From an uncultured Sphingobium sp. (GTDB lineage Bacteria; Pseudomonadota; Alphaproteobacteria; Sphingomonadales; Sphingomonadaceae): a stretch of 6,294 nucleotides of DNA. Position 1 is the stretch's first letter. Each line of letters starts with the position of its first letter. Made by a program: the position numbers and the translations under genes. The notes under the pieces are model-generated. The model was not told where the DNA came from. It ran no database searches and saw only the letters and a list, made by a program, of their open reading frames with translations. The DNA is taken from contig CAMLFF010000195.1 in NCBI GenBank assembly GCA_946479185.1, positions 1 through 6,294 of the forward strand. The letters are read 5' to 3'. Positions 5,690 through 6,294 of this stretch are shown here, piece after piece.

Positions 5690-6294
5690 TCAGCGCGCGC
5701 TGTGCTCGCGCATGCGGGAGAGGTAGCGCGCCAGCACATCAATCTCCAGGTTGACCGCCTGACCCTCGGCTAGTTGGCCGAACGTCGTCACCGCCCAGGT
5801 GTGGGGAATGATGTTGAGGCCGAAGGTCGTACCTTGAGGGCCATCCTCCACACTGTTGACCGTGAGCGAGACGCCATCGACCGTGATCGAGCCTTTGGCG
5901 GCAATGAATGGCGCAAGCTCTGCGGGCACCCTGATGGTTACGCGATGCGAATCGCCTTCTCGCGCGAGGTGTGTCACCTCGCCAATGCCATCGATATGGC
6001 CCGTCACGATATGCCCACCCAATTCGTCGCCAAGTTTTAACGCCCGCTCGAGATTGAGCGCACGGCCTTCGGACCATGCGCCTTGGGCGGTGCAGGAGAC
6101 GGTTTCGGCAGAAAGATCGACGGCGAACCAGTCCGGCCCCTTGTCGACCACAGTCAGACAAACGCCAGAGCAGGCGATTGAGGCGCCGAGCGCGACGCCA
6201 CCCATGTCGTAGGCGCAGCCGATGGTGAGGCGGAGGTCACCGCGCTGCTGAGCCGTGCGGATGGTGCCAATGTCTGTGATGATGCCGGTGAACA
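5690..6294 (-). CDS. ribE: Riboflavin synthase, alpha subunit (start codon cut by one base at window edge)
   Basis: Riboflavin synthase dismutates two molecules of 6,7-dimethyl-8-ribityllumazine into riboflavin and the pyrimidine returned to lumazine synthase. The coding strand begins TG-TTC-ACC-GGC at the window edge, giving (M)FTGIITDIGTI, the universal N-terminus of this family. The A of the ATG is therefore the next base outside the window, and the full protein is 201 aa. An internal ATG at 6205 would remove 30 conserved residues and is not the start. The two lumazine-binding repeats are visible: the first with SIACSGVCLTVV and LNLERALKLGDELGGHIVTGHIDG, the second with AKGSITVDGVSLTVNSV and IPHTWAVTTF. 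It is intact to its TGA. It is followed by a 70-bp gap before ribB, the longest gap in the riboflavin block, which may hold a separate promoter. ribD often lies upstream of ribE but is not in view. Confidence 0.96.
   Translation of the reverse strand, partial: FTGIITDIGTIRTAQQRGDLRLTIGCAYDMGGVALGASIACSGVCLTVVDKGPDWFAVDLSAETVSCTAQGAWSEGRALNLERALKLGDELGGHIVTGHIDGIGEVTHLAREGDSHRVTIRVPAELAPFIAAKGSITVDGVSLTVNSVEDGPQGTTFGLNIIPHTWAVTTFGQLAEGQAVNLEIDVLARYLSRMREHSAR

Noticed and set aside
5690..6205. Riboflavin synthase starting at the internal ATG at 6205
   Set aside because: The frame continues to the window edge and encodes the conserved FTGIITDIGTI start, so the gene begins one base outside the window.

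Overview
The window comes from a high-GC alphaproteobacterium, most likely a sphingomonad (Sphingomonadales). The evidence is a COQ9-family protein beside lumazine synthase, a short (about 620 aa) FeoB with no FeoC, an SSB starting MAGSVNKVILVGN, and a RibB with a small helix-turn-helix extension. The assignment rests on remembered gene order and protein style, not on a search. Every supportable gene lies on the minus strand, so transcription runs from high to low coordinates. Long plus-strand open frames opposite feoB, ribH and the transporter gene look like GC-driven shadows.

The right half (6294 down to 3010) is a riboflavin block. It holds ribE (riboflavin synthase, missing only the first base of its start codon), a 70-bp gap, ribB fused to an N-terminal HTH domain and a degenerate GTP cyclohydrolase II-like domain, an overlapping DMT/EamA-family membrane transporter, and ribH (lumazine synthase). 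The encoded enzymes cover 3,4-dihydroxy-2-butanone 4-phosphate formation, lumazine assembly and its dismutation to riboflavin. A functional GTP cyclohydrolase II and RibD must lie elsewhere, possibly just upstream.

The left half (2967 down to 1) follows with little space: a COQ9-family ubiquinone-biosynthesis accessory protein, then feoA and feoB (ferrous iron uptake, overlapping), then the first 13 codons of ssb with a good Shine-Dalgarno sequence. Intergenic spaces are small (31 to 82 bp). The two that deserve attention are 5620-5689 upstream of ribB and 2196-2277 upstream of feoA. No stretch longer than 300 bases lacks a gene, and I saw no tRNA, rRNA, CRISPR or mobile element.

The most interesting observation is the pairing of an HTH domain fused to RibB with a perfect 18-bp palindrome (5631-5648) that starts 11 bp upstream of the ribB start codon, plus a third matching half-site at 5665-5671. 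I see no FMN riboswitch there. Together these suggest, without proving, that the enzyme or another repressor controls ribB at this operator. A second point is that the C-terminal RibA-like half of RibB has lost all zinc-binding cysteines, so it resembles the RibBX type.
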